64,000 nucleotides of DNA from Pelagibacteraceae bacterium (GTDB lineage Bacteria; Pseudomonadota; Alphaproteobacteria; Pelagibacterales; Pelagibacteraceae), in the NCBI GenBank assembly GCA_022763425.1, contig JALEGD010000001.1:1-64000 (forward strand). Direction: 5' to 3'. Of the stretch, positions 8,092-16,437 are shown piece after piece. Below the pieces are notes generated by a model. The model was given only the letters and a program-made list of their open reading frames with translations, was not told where the DNA came from and did not search any database. How positions within the stretch are numbered: the stretch's first letter is position 1; every line of letters begins with the position of its first letter. A program made the translations under genes and the position numbers.

Positions 8092-9359
8092 AATTTAAAT
8101 GGTATATATAAAGCAATATCTGGAAACAAGTATATTATAAATACAGCAAATAACATTATTAAGACAAAAGGCGCTACCCCTTTTCCAATTTCTTCCATTT
8201 TTGCATTTCCAATAGCCTGAAGCACATAAATGTTTAATCCTACTGGTGGAGTTATCAAAGCACACTCAATCATAAGAGTGAAGATTATTCCAAACCAAAT
8301 AATATCAATATTCATTGCCGCAATTGAAATAGAAAAAATTGGCATCATAATTAAAATCAAAGATAAGGTTTCCATTATAAAACCTAAAATTAAAAGCGTA
8401 ATACAAACAACTAATATAAACATTCCTTGCTCGTTTATATTTGAAACAATAAATCCTGATATATCTTGTGGTATTCTATATAAAGAAATTGCTTTTCCAA
8501 ATATTTTAGCACCAGCTATGATAATGAAAATAGTAACTGTTGTTTTCATAGTATCCAAGCCAGATTCAATAAAACCTTTAAAACTTAAACGTTTTTTTAA
8601 AACTACATAAACAAGTGAAACAAAAAAACCGATACCTCCAGCTTCAGTCGGGGTATAAATTCCAGCATAAATTCCTCCGAGCATTAAAAATGCCATTAAT
8701 AATATTGGGAGACCTTTTTTTGTATTTTCAATTTTTTCTTCTCTTGTACTTTTGATATTTTCAACTTCTTTATTAAAAACTTTGACATAAAAGACCGAAA
8801 ATATAATAAAAAATAAAGCCAGCATTATTCCAGGTCCAATACCAGCTAAGAACATGCTTAAAACTGACTCTTCAACTACGAATGCATAAACAATCATTGG
8901 AATTGAAGGTGGAATTAAAATTCCCAATGTTCCACCTGCAGCTAAAATACCTAACGTAAAATTTCTATGGTACCCTCGCCTAATCATTGCAGGAAAAGCA
9001 ACTGTAGATATTGTTGCAGCTGTTGCAACTGAAGAACCTGAAATAGCTGCAAAAATGCTACAAGAAACTATTGTTGCAATTGCCAATCCTCCTGGAAAAT
9101 TTCCAACCCAACTTTGAGCAAAATTAAATAAATCTTCACCTACTCCTGCTTTGAGTAAAATATTTGACATCATTAAAAACATTGGAACAGCCAAAAGAAT
9201 AAAATTATCTCCGACACTATAAAAAGTTTGAGGTATCATCATGGGTGAAATATCTCCTAAAACCATCAGAGATAGTCCAAGTGAACCAAGCGCAAATGCT
9301 ATTGGTATACCTAAAAATAATAAGAAAAATAAAGATAAAATTATTATTATAACTGTCAT
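8088..9359 (-). CDS. dctM: TRAP transporter large membrane subunit (DctM)
   Basis: The 423-residue polytopic protein carries DctM family signatures: 'NILLKAGVGEDLFNFAQSWVG', 'SCSIFAAISGSSVATAATIS' and 'GTLGILIPPSIPMIVYAF'. It forms the sodium-coupled translocation channel with DctQ. Its start overlaps the dctQ stop by 4 bases (ATGA) and its stop overlaps the downstream lyase start in the same way, so the three are translationally coupled. Length is typical. Confidence 0.95.
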   Translation of the reverse strand: MTVIIIILSLFFLLFLGIPIAFALGSLGLSLMVLGDISPMMIPQTFYSVGDNFILLAVPMFLMMSNILLKAGVGEDLFNFAQSWVGNFPGGLAIATIVSCSIFAAISGSSVATAATISTVAFPAMIRRGYHRNFTLGILAAGGTLGILIPPSIPMIVYAFVVEESVLSMFLAGIGPGIMLALFFIIFSVFYVKVFNKEVENIKSTREEKIENTKKGLPILLMAFLMLGGIYAGIYTPTEAGGIGFFVSLVYVVLKKRLSFKGFIESGLDTMKTTVTIFIIIAGAKIFGKAISLYRIPQDISGFIVSNINEQGMFILVVCITLLILGFIMETLSLILIMMPIFSISIAAMNIDIIWFGIIFTLMIECALITPPVGLNIYVLQAIGNAKMEEIGKGVAPFVLIMLFAVFIIYLFPDIALYIPFKL

Positions 9360-9826
9360 GTTTTTATAAAATTAATAATATAGTTGGTTACCTCAATAAC
9401 CAATCTTAATAAAAGCAAGCCAAAACCGATTGGAATTGCAAATTCTGTTAAAAACGAAGGAAGGTCTAAAATAGTAGAACTAGTTCTTCCGGTAACAAAT
9501 GAGTCATGTGCAATTAACCATCCATAATAAACAACGAATGAAGTAAAAAAAATCATTACGATAAAAGAAATTAAATCTAAAAATTTTTTAGATTTTTCAC
9601 TTACGCGATCATAAATTACTGTAATCCTAATAAAATCTTTAAAGTGAAAAGAATAAGTTAAAGCTAAATATGTTGCCCAAATTTGTAAAAAAGTTGAAAT
9701 CTCATTTACCCAAACAGTTGGTGAGTTAAAAACATATCGTGAAACTACTTCAAATGATACGATAAAACCTATCAAAACAAATAAGCTTGAAGCTAGATAA
9801 CCAGAGTATTTAATGAATTTTTCCAA
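9356..9826 (-). CDS. dctQ: TRAP transporter small membrane subunit (DctQ)
   Basis: The 156-residue protein has four predicted membrane helices (about residues 10-32, 42-60, 85-108 and 126-150) and the DctQ pattern 'VSRYVFNSPTVWVNEIS' in its first half. It scaffolds the DctM channel. It follows dctP by 48 bases, an interval filled with a strong hairpin, and overlaps dctM by 4 bases. Confidence 0.92.
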   Translation of the reverse strand: MEKFIKYSGYLASSLFVLIGFIVSFEVVSRYVFNSPTVWVNEISTFLQIWATYLALTYSFHFKDFIRITVIYDRVSEKSKKFLDLISFIVMIFFTSFVVYYGWLIAHDSFVTGRTSSTILDLPSFLTEFAIPIGFGLLLLRLVIEVTNYIINFIKT

Positions 9827-9834
9827 TATTTTAT

Positions 9835-9862
9835 ATTCACCCCGTTTTTTAACGGGGTGAAT
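9835..9862 (-). terminator. Intercistronic hairpin between dctP and dctQ
   Basis: A perfect 12-bp stem (ATTCACCCCGTT / AACGGGGTGAAT) encloses four bases. In the transcript direction it is followed by ATAAAATATT, not a U-tract, so it looks more like an mRNA-stabilising or attenuating hairpin that favours the receptor gene than a full terminator. Confidence 0.75.
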
Positions 9863-9874
9863 TATTTTTTAAAT

Positions 9875-10864
9875 TTACAATTTTTTTGCTTCTTGAACTA
9901 GCTTGTCGCCAACTCCACCTTTTCCACCAGTTCTTTTGATGTAATCATCGATAACTGAGGAAGAGGCTTTTTTAAGTGCATTAAGTTCTGAACCTGAAAG
10001 TTTTACAATTTTCATGCCATTTTCTTTTGCAACTTTGTATGCGCCAGCTTCAATATTAGCCATGTCATCTCTAACTGCTTTTTCAGCAATTTTAGATGCA
10101 GCTTGTATAGCTTTTTGTTGTTTTGAATTAAGCTTGTTGTACCATTTTTGATTTACAACAAGTAAAAATTCAATATCACCATGATTAGTTACAGTTAGTG
10201 TATCCATCACTTGATATAATTTTCTTGATTTAACACCTGATACACCTGTCATTCCAGCATCAACTGTACCTCTTTGATATGCAAGATATTGTTCAGATCC
10301 TGAAATTAAAGTTGGCTTACCACCAAGTGAAGAAACAAAAGCACCTAAAGTTTTTCCAAAAACTCTGATCTTTTTATCTTTAAAATCAGATGGTGTTTTC
10401 ATCGGTTTGCCATTTGATAACATTACCGCCATTCCATAAGCCTGATAATAAAGTGGCATTGCTCCTGTTTTTGCAATTGCCGGGTCTAAAATTGCCCTAA
10501 TTTTAGAACCTTGTGCTGTAGCTTTTCTTACTTTTTTTTCTGAGTCAAATAAGAACGGCAAATAAAACACATCTACTTCAGGATTAGTACCAGCAAATCT
10601 GGTAATTGATGCTACACCAGCTTCAATCGCTCCAGACCCAACAGCCTGAGGCACTTCCTTATCTTTATAAAGTTGAGCCGAATCATATATTTCAACTTTA
10701 ATATCTGATCTCTTTTCTAACTCCTTCTTAAATACCAAAAGGTTTTGACCCAAATGTGCTTTTAAAGGTAGTTGAAGAGTAATCCTCATCTTAGTTTCTG
10801 CAAATGATATTGTTGCGAATGAAACTAAAACAAATGTAAGAAATAATTTTCTTAAAATTTTCAT
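9875..10864 (-). CDS. dctP: TRAP transporter solute-binding protein (DctP)
   Basis: The 329-residue product starts with a Sec signal peptide (cleavage near 'ISFAET', about residue 22). The DctP fold is shown by 'DSAQLYKDKEVPQAVGSG', 'VDVFYLPFLFDSEKK' and 'YLAYQRGTVDAGMTGVSG', the last covering the usual ligand-binding region. It captures an organic acid in the periplasm for DctQM. It is the first gene of the dctPQM-lyase transcript, preceded by a strong GGGGGA ribosome binding site. The accompanying lyase and the 2-oxoacid-dehydrogenase-type E1 upstream suggest a small carboxylate as ligand, but this is inference. Confidence 0.94.
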   Translation of the reverse strand: MKILRKLFLTFVLVSFATISFAETKMRITLQLPLKAHLGQNLLVFKKELEKRSDIKVEIYDSAQLYKDKEVPQAVGSGAIEAGVASITRFAGTNPEVDVFYLPFLFDSEKKVRKATAQGSKIRAILDPAIAKTGAMPLYYQAYGMAVMLSNGKPMKTPSDFKDKKIRVFGKTLGAFVSSLGGKPTLISGSEQYLAYQRGTVDAGMTGVSGVKSRKLYQVMDTLTVTNHGDIEFLLVVNQKWYNKLNSKQQKAIQAASKIAEKAVRDDMANIEAGAYKVAKENGMKIVKLSGSELNALKKASSSVIDDYIKRTGGKGGVGDKLVQEAKKL

Positions 10865-10887
10865 TTATCCCCCTTGTTAAAAACTTA

Positions 10888-10917
10888 TATTTAATATTTT
10901 TTTAATAATTTTGACAA
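10888..10917 (-). promoter_or_regulatory. Candidate sigma-70 promoter for dctP
   Basis: On the minus strand TTGTCA (10917-10912) and TAAATA (10893-10888) are separated by 18 bases and lie 24 bases before the dctP start codon. The fit is reasonable but AT-rich DNA produces such matches easily. Confidence 0.4.
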
Positions 10918-10920
10918 GAT

Positions 10921-13572
10921 TTATCTTTTCCACGGATGATCAGTATTTGATTGAAAACCATAGTTTTTAAGGGCATTTTCTAAAATTTCTAGCTTGATCT
11001 TTTGACACTCAAAAAGAGAGTATAAAGACTCTATTACAATATGCTTATAATCAATTTCAAAAAAATCTCTTAAATTTGCGCGTGTATCACTTCTACCAAA
11101 ACCATCTGTTCCCATTGGAACAAATTTATTTTTTACATAACTTGAAATCATCTGAGCAAATGATCTTACATAGTCAGATGTTGCAATAATAGGATCATTA
11201 TTTTTTAGAATATCCTCTAGATGATTTTTTTTAATATTAGATGGATTTAACATATTCTGCCTTTTTATTTCTTTACAGTTTTTTTCCAATTCTGTGTAAC
11301 TTGTAATACTGTAAAGTCTTGAGCCAATAGAAAACTCATTTTTTAATATCTCGCTAGCTTTAATACATTCTCTAAATATTGGACCAGAACCCATCAAGTT
11401 AATATTAATTCCATTAATCGATCTATCTTCAAATAAATAACCGCCCTTTAAAATACCCTCTTTATTAGTTAAGTTAATTTCTGGGTGAGAATATTTTTCA
11501 TTATAAACAGTTAAATAATAAAATTCATCAATATGATCTTGCATCATTCTCTTCATTCCTTCGTCAAATATAATTGCAAGTTCATTTGCAAAACACGGAT
11601 CATATGATTTTAAATTGGGAATTGTAGATGCAAACAAATGACTTTGTCCATCTTGGTGCTGCAACCCTTCCCCTGAAAGTGTAGTTCTTCCAGCTGTTGC
11701 ACCTACTAAAAATCCTCTTGGCATTTGGTCAGCAGCTGCCCAAATTAAATCTCCAACTCTCTGAAAACCAAACATTGAGTAAAAAATATAAAACGGCATC
11801 ATTGGAAAACTGTGGTTACTATAACTGGTAGCAGCTGCGCTCCATGAAGAAATAGCTCCAGCTTCATTAATACCCTCTTCTAAAAGCTGTCCATCCTTGG
11901 ATTCTCTATAACTTAATAAAGAACTTGAGTCTTCAGGTTCATAAAGCTGACCTTTGGGAGAGTAAATTCCAATTTGACTAAATAAATTTGCCATACCAAA
12001 AGTTCTTGCTTCATCTGCAACAATTGGAACAACTTTTGGACCCAGAGTTTTATCTTTTAAAATATTTCCTAAAGACCTGATTAAACCTGTTGTTGTTGAA
12101 AATTCTCTATCACTTTTTTCGAATAAATATTTTGAGTGCTGTTCTAGTTTTGGAACATCAATTGGTATATTAATATATTTTCTTTGTGGTACAAAGCCAC
12201 CAAGGTTCTCTCTTCTTTGTTTTAAATATTTTATTTCTTCAGAGTTATCGTCAGGTTTATAAAATTCTAAATTCTCTAATTTATGATCTGAAATATCTAA
12301 TTTAAAACGATTTCTAAATTCTTTTAAAGCTTCAAGGTTTAGTTCTTTTGCTTGATGGGCTGTCATTCTAGACTCTCCAGCTTTACCCATGCCAAACCCT
12401 TTTTTTGTTTTAGCCAATATAACAGTTGGTCTTCCCTTTGTTTCAACTGCCATTTTAAAAGCGGCGTATAATTTTTTAAAATCATGACCACCTCTTTTTA
12501 ACTTGTCAATTTCATCATCTGTCATGGATGAAACAAGCTTTAAAGCTTCATCATTTTGTCCAAAAAAATTATTTAAATTGTAAGCTCCATCTCTTGCTCC
12601 TAATGTTTGATATTCACCATCAACAGTTTCTGCAAAACGCTTGAGCAAAGAGTGATTTTTATCCATTAAAAAAATTTTGTCCCACTCTGATCCCCATAAA
12701 ACCTTGATTACATTCCATCCTGCACCTTTGAACAAAGACTCCAATTCTTGGATTATTTGTCCATTTCCTCTAACAGGTCCATCTAATCTTTGAAGATTGC
12801 AATTAATAATAAAAGTAAGGTTATCTAAATTCTCTCTTGCGGCTAAAGATAATCCTGCCAAGCTTTCAGGCTCATCCATTTCTCCATCACCAAAAACACC
12901 CCAGACTCTCTTGTTAGATTTTTTTAAGTTTCTGTGCTCAAGATACTTTAAAAAACGTGCTTGATAAATTGCACTCAAAGGTCCAATTCCCATTGAACCA
13001 GTTGGAAAACTCCAAAAATCTTTCATTAAATAAGGGTGGCAATAAGAAGATAATCCATCTTCTTTTGTTTCGTGTCTATAATTGTTTAAATGATTTTCTG
13101 TTAATCTTCCCTCCAAAAATGCTCTTGCATAAATTCCGGTTGATGAGTGTGGTTGATAAAAAACTAAATCAGCATCTTTGCCACCTTTAAAGAAGTGATT
13201 AAATCCCGTCTCAAATATTTCAGCGCATGAAGCATAGCTTGCAATATGACCTCCAACACCTCCATAATTTTTATTTGCTTTCATAACCATGGCTAATGCG
13301 TTCCACCTTAATATTGCAGTAATTTTTTCCTCTATAACTAAATCACCAGGATAAACACCTTGCTCGTGTTGAGATATACTATTTCTATAAGGAGAGTATG
13401 GTAGCGGAGAATAAAGAACACGTAGTTCCTTTGCTCTTTTTTCAACAGCCTCTAAAATTGTTTTTGCGCCATCTCTGCCTGATCTTTGAATAACCCCTTC
13501 TAAAGATTGTATCCATTCTTGTATTTCTTCCGGATCAAGTCGATCAAAAATATTTTGTTTTTCACTACTCAT
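10921..13572 (-). CDS. aceE: Homodimeric pyruvate dehydrogenase-type E1 component
   Basis: The track's TTG start adds eight residues; ATG 13572 gives 883 residues, the usual AceE size (E. coli 887). N-terminal 'DRLDPEEIQEWIQSLEGVI', 'GGHIASYASCAEIFE', the thiamine-diphosphate motif region 'VWGVFGDGEMDEPESL...NLTFIINCNLQRLDGPVRGNG', and the C-terminal 'TDGFGRSDTR' are clear. The enzyme decarboxylates pyruvate (or a related 2-oxo acid) and acylates a lipoyl E2. No E2 or E3 gene is adjacent. MdeB-type 2-oxobutyrate dehydrogenases belong to the same family, so the true substrate could be 2-oxobutyrate. It lies 56 bases upstream of dctP on the same strand, with a candidate separate promoter between. 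Confidence 0.92.
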   Translation of the reverse strand: MSSEKQNIFDRLDPEEIQEWIQSLEGVIQRSGRDGAKTILEAVEKRAKELRVLYSPLPYSPYRNSISQHEQGVYPGDLVIEEKITAILRWNALAMVMKANKNYGGVGGHIASYASCAEIFETGFNHFFKGGKDADLVFYQPHSSTGIYARAFLEGRLTENHLNNYRHETKEDGLSSYCHPYLMKDFWSFPTGSMGIGPLSAIYQARFLKYLEHRNLKKSNKRVWGVFGDGEMDEPESLAGLSLAARENLDNLTFIINCNLQRLDGPVRGNGQIIQELESLFKGAGWNVIKVLWGSEWDKIFLMDKNHSLLKRFAETVDGEYQTLGARDGAYNLNNFFGQNDEALKLVSSMTDDEIDKLKRGGHDFKKLYAAFKMAVETKGRPTVILAKTKKGFGMGKAGESRMTAHQAKELNLEALKEFRNRFKLDISDHKLENLEFYKPDDNSEEIKYLKQRRENLGGFVPQRKYINIPIDVPKLEQHSKYLFEKSDREFSTTTGLIRSLGNILKDKTLGPKVVPIVADEARTFGMANLFSQIGIYSPKGQLYEPEDSSSLLSYRESKDGQLLEEGINEAGAISSWSAAATSYSNHSFPMMPFYIFYSMFGFQRVGDLIWAAADQMPRGFLVGATAGRTTLSGEGLQHQDGQSHLFASTIPNLKSYDPCFANELAIIFDEGMKRMMQDHIDEFYYLTVYNEKYSHPEINLTNKEGILKGGYLFEDRSINGININLMGSGPIFRECIKASEILKNEFSIGSRLYSITSYTELEKNCKEIKRQNMLNPSNIKKNHLEDILKNNDPIIATSDYVRSFAQMISSYVKNKFVPMGTDGFGRSDTRANLRDFFEIDYKHIVIESLYSLFECQKIKLEILENALKNYGFQSNTDHPWKR

Positions 13573-13613
13573 AAAAATAAAGTATATAACAACCAAAAAA
13601 AAAATTAAGCTCT

Positions 13614-14510
13614 ATGAATTGGATTGTTGTCACAGTTATTGCGGCCTTTTTGCAAAACCTTAGATTTACTTTGCAAAAAAATATAAACAAAAATGTTTCT
13701 ACTTTTGCGTCATCTTATGTAAGATTTGCTTTTGCATGTCCTTTTGCAATAGCTTTATTTTTTATTTATTTTCAAGATACTTCAATTATTACACAAGCAT
13801 TATCGAATAATAAATTCATCATCTATTTTATATCGGCATCAATATCACAAATAATTTTTACATTCATAATGTTGTACTTATTTCAATTCTCAAATTTTAT
13901 AATTGGAACGTCATTAAGTAAAACAGAAGTGATACAAATTGTTGTTTTGGAACTTGTATTATTTGGCGATACTTTAAGTTTTTTAGCAACAACTGGTGTG
14001 ATAATCTCAACCATAGGGATTATTATTTTTTCAGTAAAAAATTTAAATCTTTTTTTTAAAAATTTATTTTCAAAAACAACAATTATTGGAATCATTACAG
14101 GTTTTTTTTTAGGTTTAAGTGTTGTGTTGTATCGTGGGGCAACATTAAGTCTTACAGAATTTGATTCAAAATTTGAAAAAGCGTTATGTACTTTGTTTTT
14201 TGGAGTTACTTTTCAAACAATACTCATGACGATTTATATTTATCTATTTGAAAGAGGAGAATTTAAAAAACTTTATGAACATAGATATCAATGCCTAACA
14301 GCAGGGTTTTGTAGCTTTGTGGGAACTTTATCGTGGTTTTATGCATTTTCACTAATACAATCTTCTTTTGTAAGAGCGTTGGGCCAAATCGAGTTATTAT
14401 TTAGTTATTTCTCTTCTACTTTATTTTTTAAAGAAAAAGTTAAATTAATCGAAATAATTGGAATCTTAATTTTCGTTACAGGAGTTACTATTATGCTAAT
14501 TTTTAAATAA
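13614..14510 (+). CDS. EamA/DMT-family membrane transporter
   Basis: The 298-residue protein has about ten hydrophobic helices in two EamA-like halves. The second half ends with 'ALGQIELLFSYFSSTLFFKEKVKLIEIIGILIFVTG', typical of drug/metabolite transporters. It would export or import a small metabolite across the inner membrane; the substrate cannot be predicted. It is divergent from aceE (41 bases apart) and its last 15 bases overlap the 3' end of the LysR stump on the other strand. Confidence 0.85.
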   Translation: MNWIVVTVIAAFLQNLRFTLQKNINKNVSTFASSYVRFAFACPFAIALFFIYFQDTSIITQALSNNKFIIYFISASISQIIFTFIMLYLFQFSNFIIGTSLSKTEVIQIVVLELVLFGDTLSFLATTGVIISTIGIIIFSVKNLNLFFKNLFSKTTIIGIITGFFLGLSVVLYRGATLSLTEFDSKFEKALCTLFFGVTFQTILMTIYIYLFERGEFKKLYEHRYQCLTAGFCSFVGTLSWFYAFSLIQSSFVRALGQIELLFSYFSSTLFFKEKVKLIEIIGILIFVTGVTIMLIFK

Positions 14511-14741
14511 ACTTAAATTAGTATCAAACTCATTTACAACTTTTAAAAGAGCATTTCCTTTTTCAGTTAATTCTATTCCATTTTTCATATGACGAATAAA
14601 TAACTTGAAACCCAGGTCTTTTTCTAAGCTCATTATATCTCGACTAAAACTAGATTGAGATTTTTTAAGAACTTTAGAAGCGTGATTAAAACTTTTATAT
14701 GTTGAGATTTTTTTAAATGTTTCTAATTTTTTCCAATTCAT
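14496..14741 (-). CDS. LysR-type DNA-binding domain without effector domain
   Basis: The 81-residue product is an almost complete LysR N-terminal winged helix-turn-helix ('LETFKKISTYKSFNHASKVLKKSQSSFSRDIMSLEKDLGFKLF') followed by 'LTEKGNAL' and a short linker helix. Normal LysR proteins have about 300 residues; the co-inducer-binding domain is absent. The downstream sequence is the convergent DMT transporter gene, so no remnant of that domain is present. It is either a truncated gene or a genuine HTH-only regulator. ATG 14741 is the natural start. Confidence 0.75.
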   Translation of the reverse strand: MNWKKLETFKKISTYKSFNHASKVLKKSQSSFSRDIMSLEKDLGFKLFIRHMKNGIELTEKGNALLKVVNEFDTNLSLFKN

Positions 14742-14804
14742 AATTATAATTTAATATAATTGATTAAAGTTAATAATATTGTTTATGCAATTCAGTTATG
14801 ACAA

Positions 14805-14841
14805 AAATAAAAAGGCCCAGATTTTAAGTCTGGGCCTTTTT
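14805..14841 (-). terminator. Rho-independent terminator after amtB
   Basis: On the minus strand AAAAGGCCCAGA and TCTGGGCCTTTT pair over 12 bp around a 7-base loop and are followed by TTTTTATTTTTG. It lies 28 bases downstream of the amtB stop and ends the transcript before the LysR stump. Confidence 0.9.
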
Positions 14842-14869
14842 GTAATGATATAAACAAGAGTGTAAATAT

Positions 14870-16162
14870 CTAGTCTCTTATTGCATAAGCTGCTACACCG
14901 ATCTCAGCAACATCTGTTCCCTTTTGCTCGGCTTCTTTACTTACTCTTATTCCAAATGTGCTAGCCATCACCTTCCAGATCACAAATGATACTACGAAGA
15001 CAAAAGCTATAACACTAATCACCCCTAGGAACTGTGCTCCAAAGTTAGTGTCAGCATTTGATAAAGGAACTGCTAATGTTCCCCAAATTCCAGCGAACAT
15101 GTGTACAGGAATTGCTCCAACTACATCATCAATTTTTAATTTGAATAATAGTTTAGTTCCTAGCACAACGATTGCTCCACCAATTGCTCCAATAATAATT
15201 GCAGCACCAGGTGTTGGCGCTAATGGTTCAGCTGTAATTGCAACTAATCCGCCTAAAGCACCGTTTAACATCATAATAACATCTGTCTTACCTGTTAAAA
15301 ATCTAGTGATTAATGCATTGGCAATTACACCACCACAAGCAGCTAAGTTGGTATTGATGAAAATTTTTGCAACAGCAGTTGCATCATCAACAGTACCTAA
15401 AGCTAATTGTGATCCACCATTAAATCCAAACCAACCAAACCAAAGGATAAATACACCGATAGTTACTTGTGGAATTGATGAATTTGCAAATGGAGGCATA
15501 GGCTTATCTTTAGATGATGAGAATCTTCCAAGTCTTGGACCTAAAACGATTGCACCAGCTAAAGCAGCAGCTCCACCAGCGGCGTGAACAAGAGTTGAAC
15601 CAGCAAAATCAGAGAAACCGGCTTTTGCTAACCAGCCTCCGCCCCACTGCCAACCCATTTCAATTGGGTAAATTACACCAGTTAAAATTGCCGCAAAAAT
15701 AAAGAACGGCCAAATTTTAATTCTTTCAGCTAATGTACCTGAAACAATTGATACAGTTGTTGCACAGAAAACCATTTGGAAGAACCAATCAGATCCATCT
15801 GAGTAACCAGTATCTAATTTTGATCCATCGCTCCAAGGGATGAACGAACCTATGTATCCACCTTCAGGAATACCATATGCTAAATTATATCCTCCAAGCC
15901 AGAACATAATTCCAGCGATAGAAAATAATCCAATATTTTTTGCTGCAATTGAAGAAACACTTTTCGATGTTACCATTCCTGATTCCAACATTGCAAAACC
16001 GGGCGCCATAAACATTACTAGAAAACCACATATTAAGAATAATAATGTATTAAAAATATATTGTGTTTCAGCCCCTACCTTACTTTCGGCAGAAAAACTG
16101 GGTTCTACTAGGAATATTAAAGCGAACAGTGCAAAAGATAAGTAGTGACTTATTTTTTTCAT
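14870..16162 (-). CDS. amtB: Ammonium transporter AmtB
   Basis: The 430-residue protein has a cleavable-looking N-terminal signal ('VEPSFSA') and the 11-helix Amt fold. The two pore histidines are visible in 'GSTLVHAAGGAAALAGA' and 'VGAIPVHMFAGIWGTLAV', and 'FNGGSQLALG' is also typical. It conducts ammonium into the cell for glutamine synthesis. The usual partner gene glnK is not adjacent, in line with the reported absence of PII proteins in Pelagibacterales. A strong AAGGAG site precedes ATG 16162, and a long leader with several hairpins and an internal terminator lies upstream, suggesting RNA-level control. Confidence 0.96.
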   Translation of the reverse strand: MKKISHYLSFALFALIFLVEPSFSAESKVGAETQYIFNTLLFLICGFLVMFMAPGFAMLESGMVTSKSVSSIAAKNIGLFSIAGIMFWLGGYNLAYGIPEGGYIGSFIPWSDGSKLDTGYSDGSDWFFQMVFCATTVSIVSGTLAERIKIWPFFIFAAILTGVIYPIEMGWQWGGGWLAKAGFSDFAGSTLVHAAGGAAALAGAIVLGPRLGRFSSSKDKPMPPFANSSIPQVTIGVFILWFGWFGFNGGSQLALGTVDDATAVAKIFINTNLAACGGVIANALITRFLTGKTDVIMMLNGALGGLVAITAEPLAPTPGAAIIIGAIGGAIVVLGTKLLFKLKIDDVVGAIPVHMFAGIWGTLAVPLSNADTNFGAQFLGVISVIAFVFVVSFVIWKVMASTFGIRVSKEAEQKGTDVAEIGVAAYAIRD

Positions 16163-16220
16163 TTTATTCTCCTTAAAATAAATTTTATTGTTATGCGGAA
16201 TTTAGATAGTTATCGGTTAC

Positions 16221-16249
16221 AAAAAAGCGCTAATCTGGATAATCAGCGT
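16221..16249 (-). terminator. Terminator-like hairpin in the amtB leader
   Basis: In minus-strand sense CGCTGATT and AGATTAGCG form an 8-bp stem with two G-U pairs around a short loop, followed directly by CTTTTTTG. It lies about 60 bases before the amtB start, so it either ends a small RNA or the upstream gene's transcript, or attenuates amtB. Confidence 0.6.
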
Positions 16250-16437
16250 TTCAAAAATTAGATATCTAAAAACGGAATACTTGATTTGATGATATAGAAT
16301 GTTTTGGTGTGCTTAAATTTAACTAACAGGGGACATGAAGTGAGCAAACTCAAGCACACACCTAAGTCCTATTCGTATTCGTTTCTTTTTTGAATCAAAA
16401 ATGTCCTAATTCACCCAATACGAGTCTTTAGATAAAA
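16221..16437 (-). ncRNA. Candidate structured leader RNA or small RNA upstream of amtB
   Basis: The 275-base gap between two minus-strand genes is long for this genome and less AT-rich than normal spacers. In the amtB sense it contains a TCGTATT/AATACGA pairing (16417-16423 with 16373-16379), a larger arm with GGTGTGTGCTT pairing AAGCACACC (16352-16362 with 16306-16314) enclosing a smaller GAG-CAAA-CTC hairpin, and a final hairpin with a U-tract (16221-16249) before the amtB ribosome binding site. Two pairs in the last hairpin are G-U only on the minus strand, which supports that transcript sense. It does not match a riboswitch class that I can name. Confidence 0.55.

Noticed and set aside
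11200-13572. Possible E2/E3 or second-subunit genes around the pyruvate-dehydrogenase-type E1
   Set aside because: Adjacent genes are clearly TRAP components and a DMT transporter; no lipoyl domain or dihydrolipoamide dehydrogenase is present nearby. The gor gene at 27179 has glutathione reductase features instead.
14958-15702. Long plus-strand ORFs opposite amtB (209 and 62 residues)
   Set aside because: Low-complexity Pro/Ala/Thr or Gln/His text produced by the antisense of a conserved membrane gene.
16341-16394. GTG-started 17-codon plus-strand mini-ORF with an upstream AGGGGA, resembling a leader peptide
   Set aside because: No plus-strand gene lies downstream for it to control, and the paired structure is better explained in minus-strand (amtB) sense.
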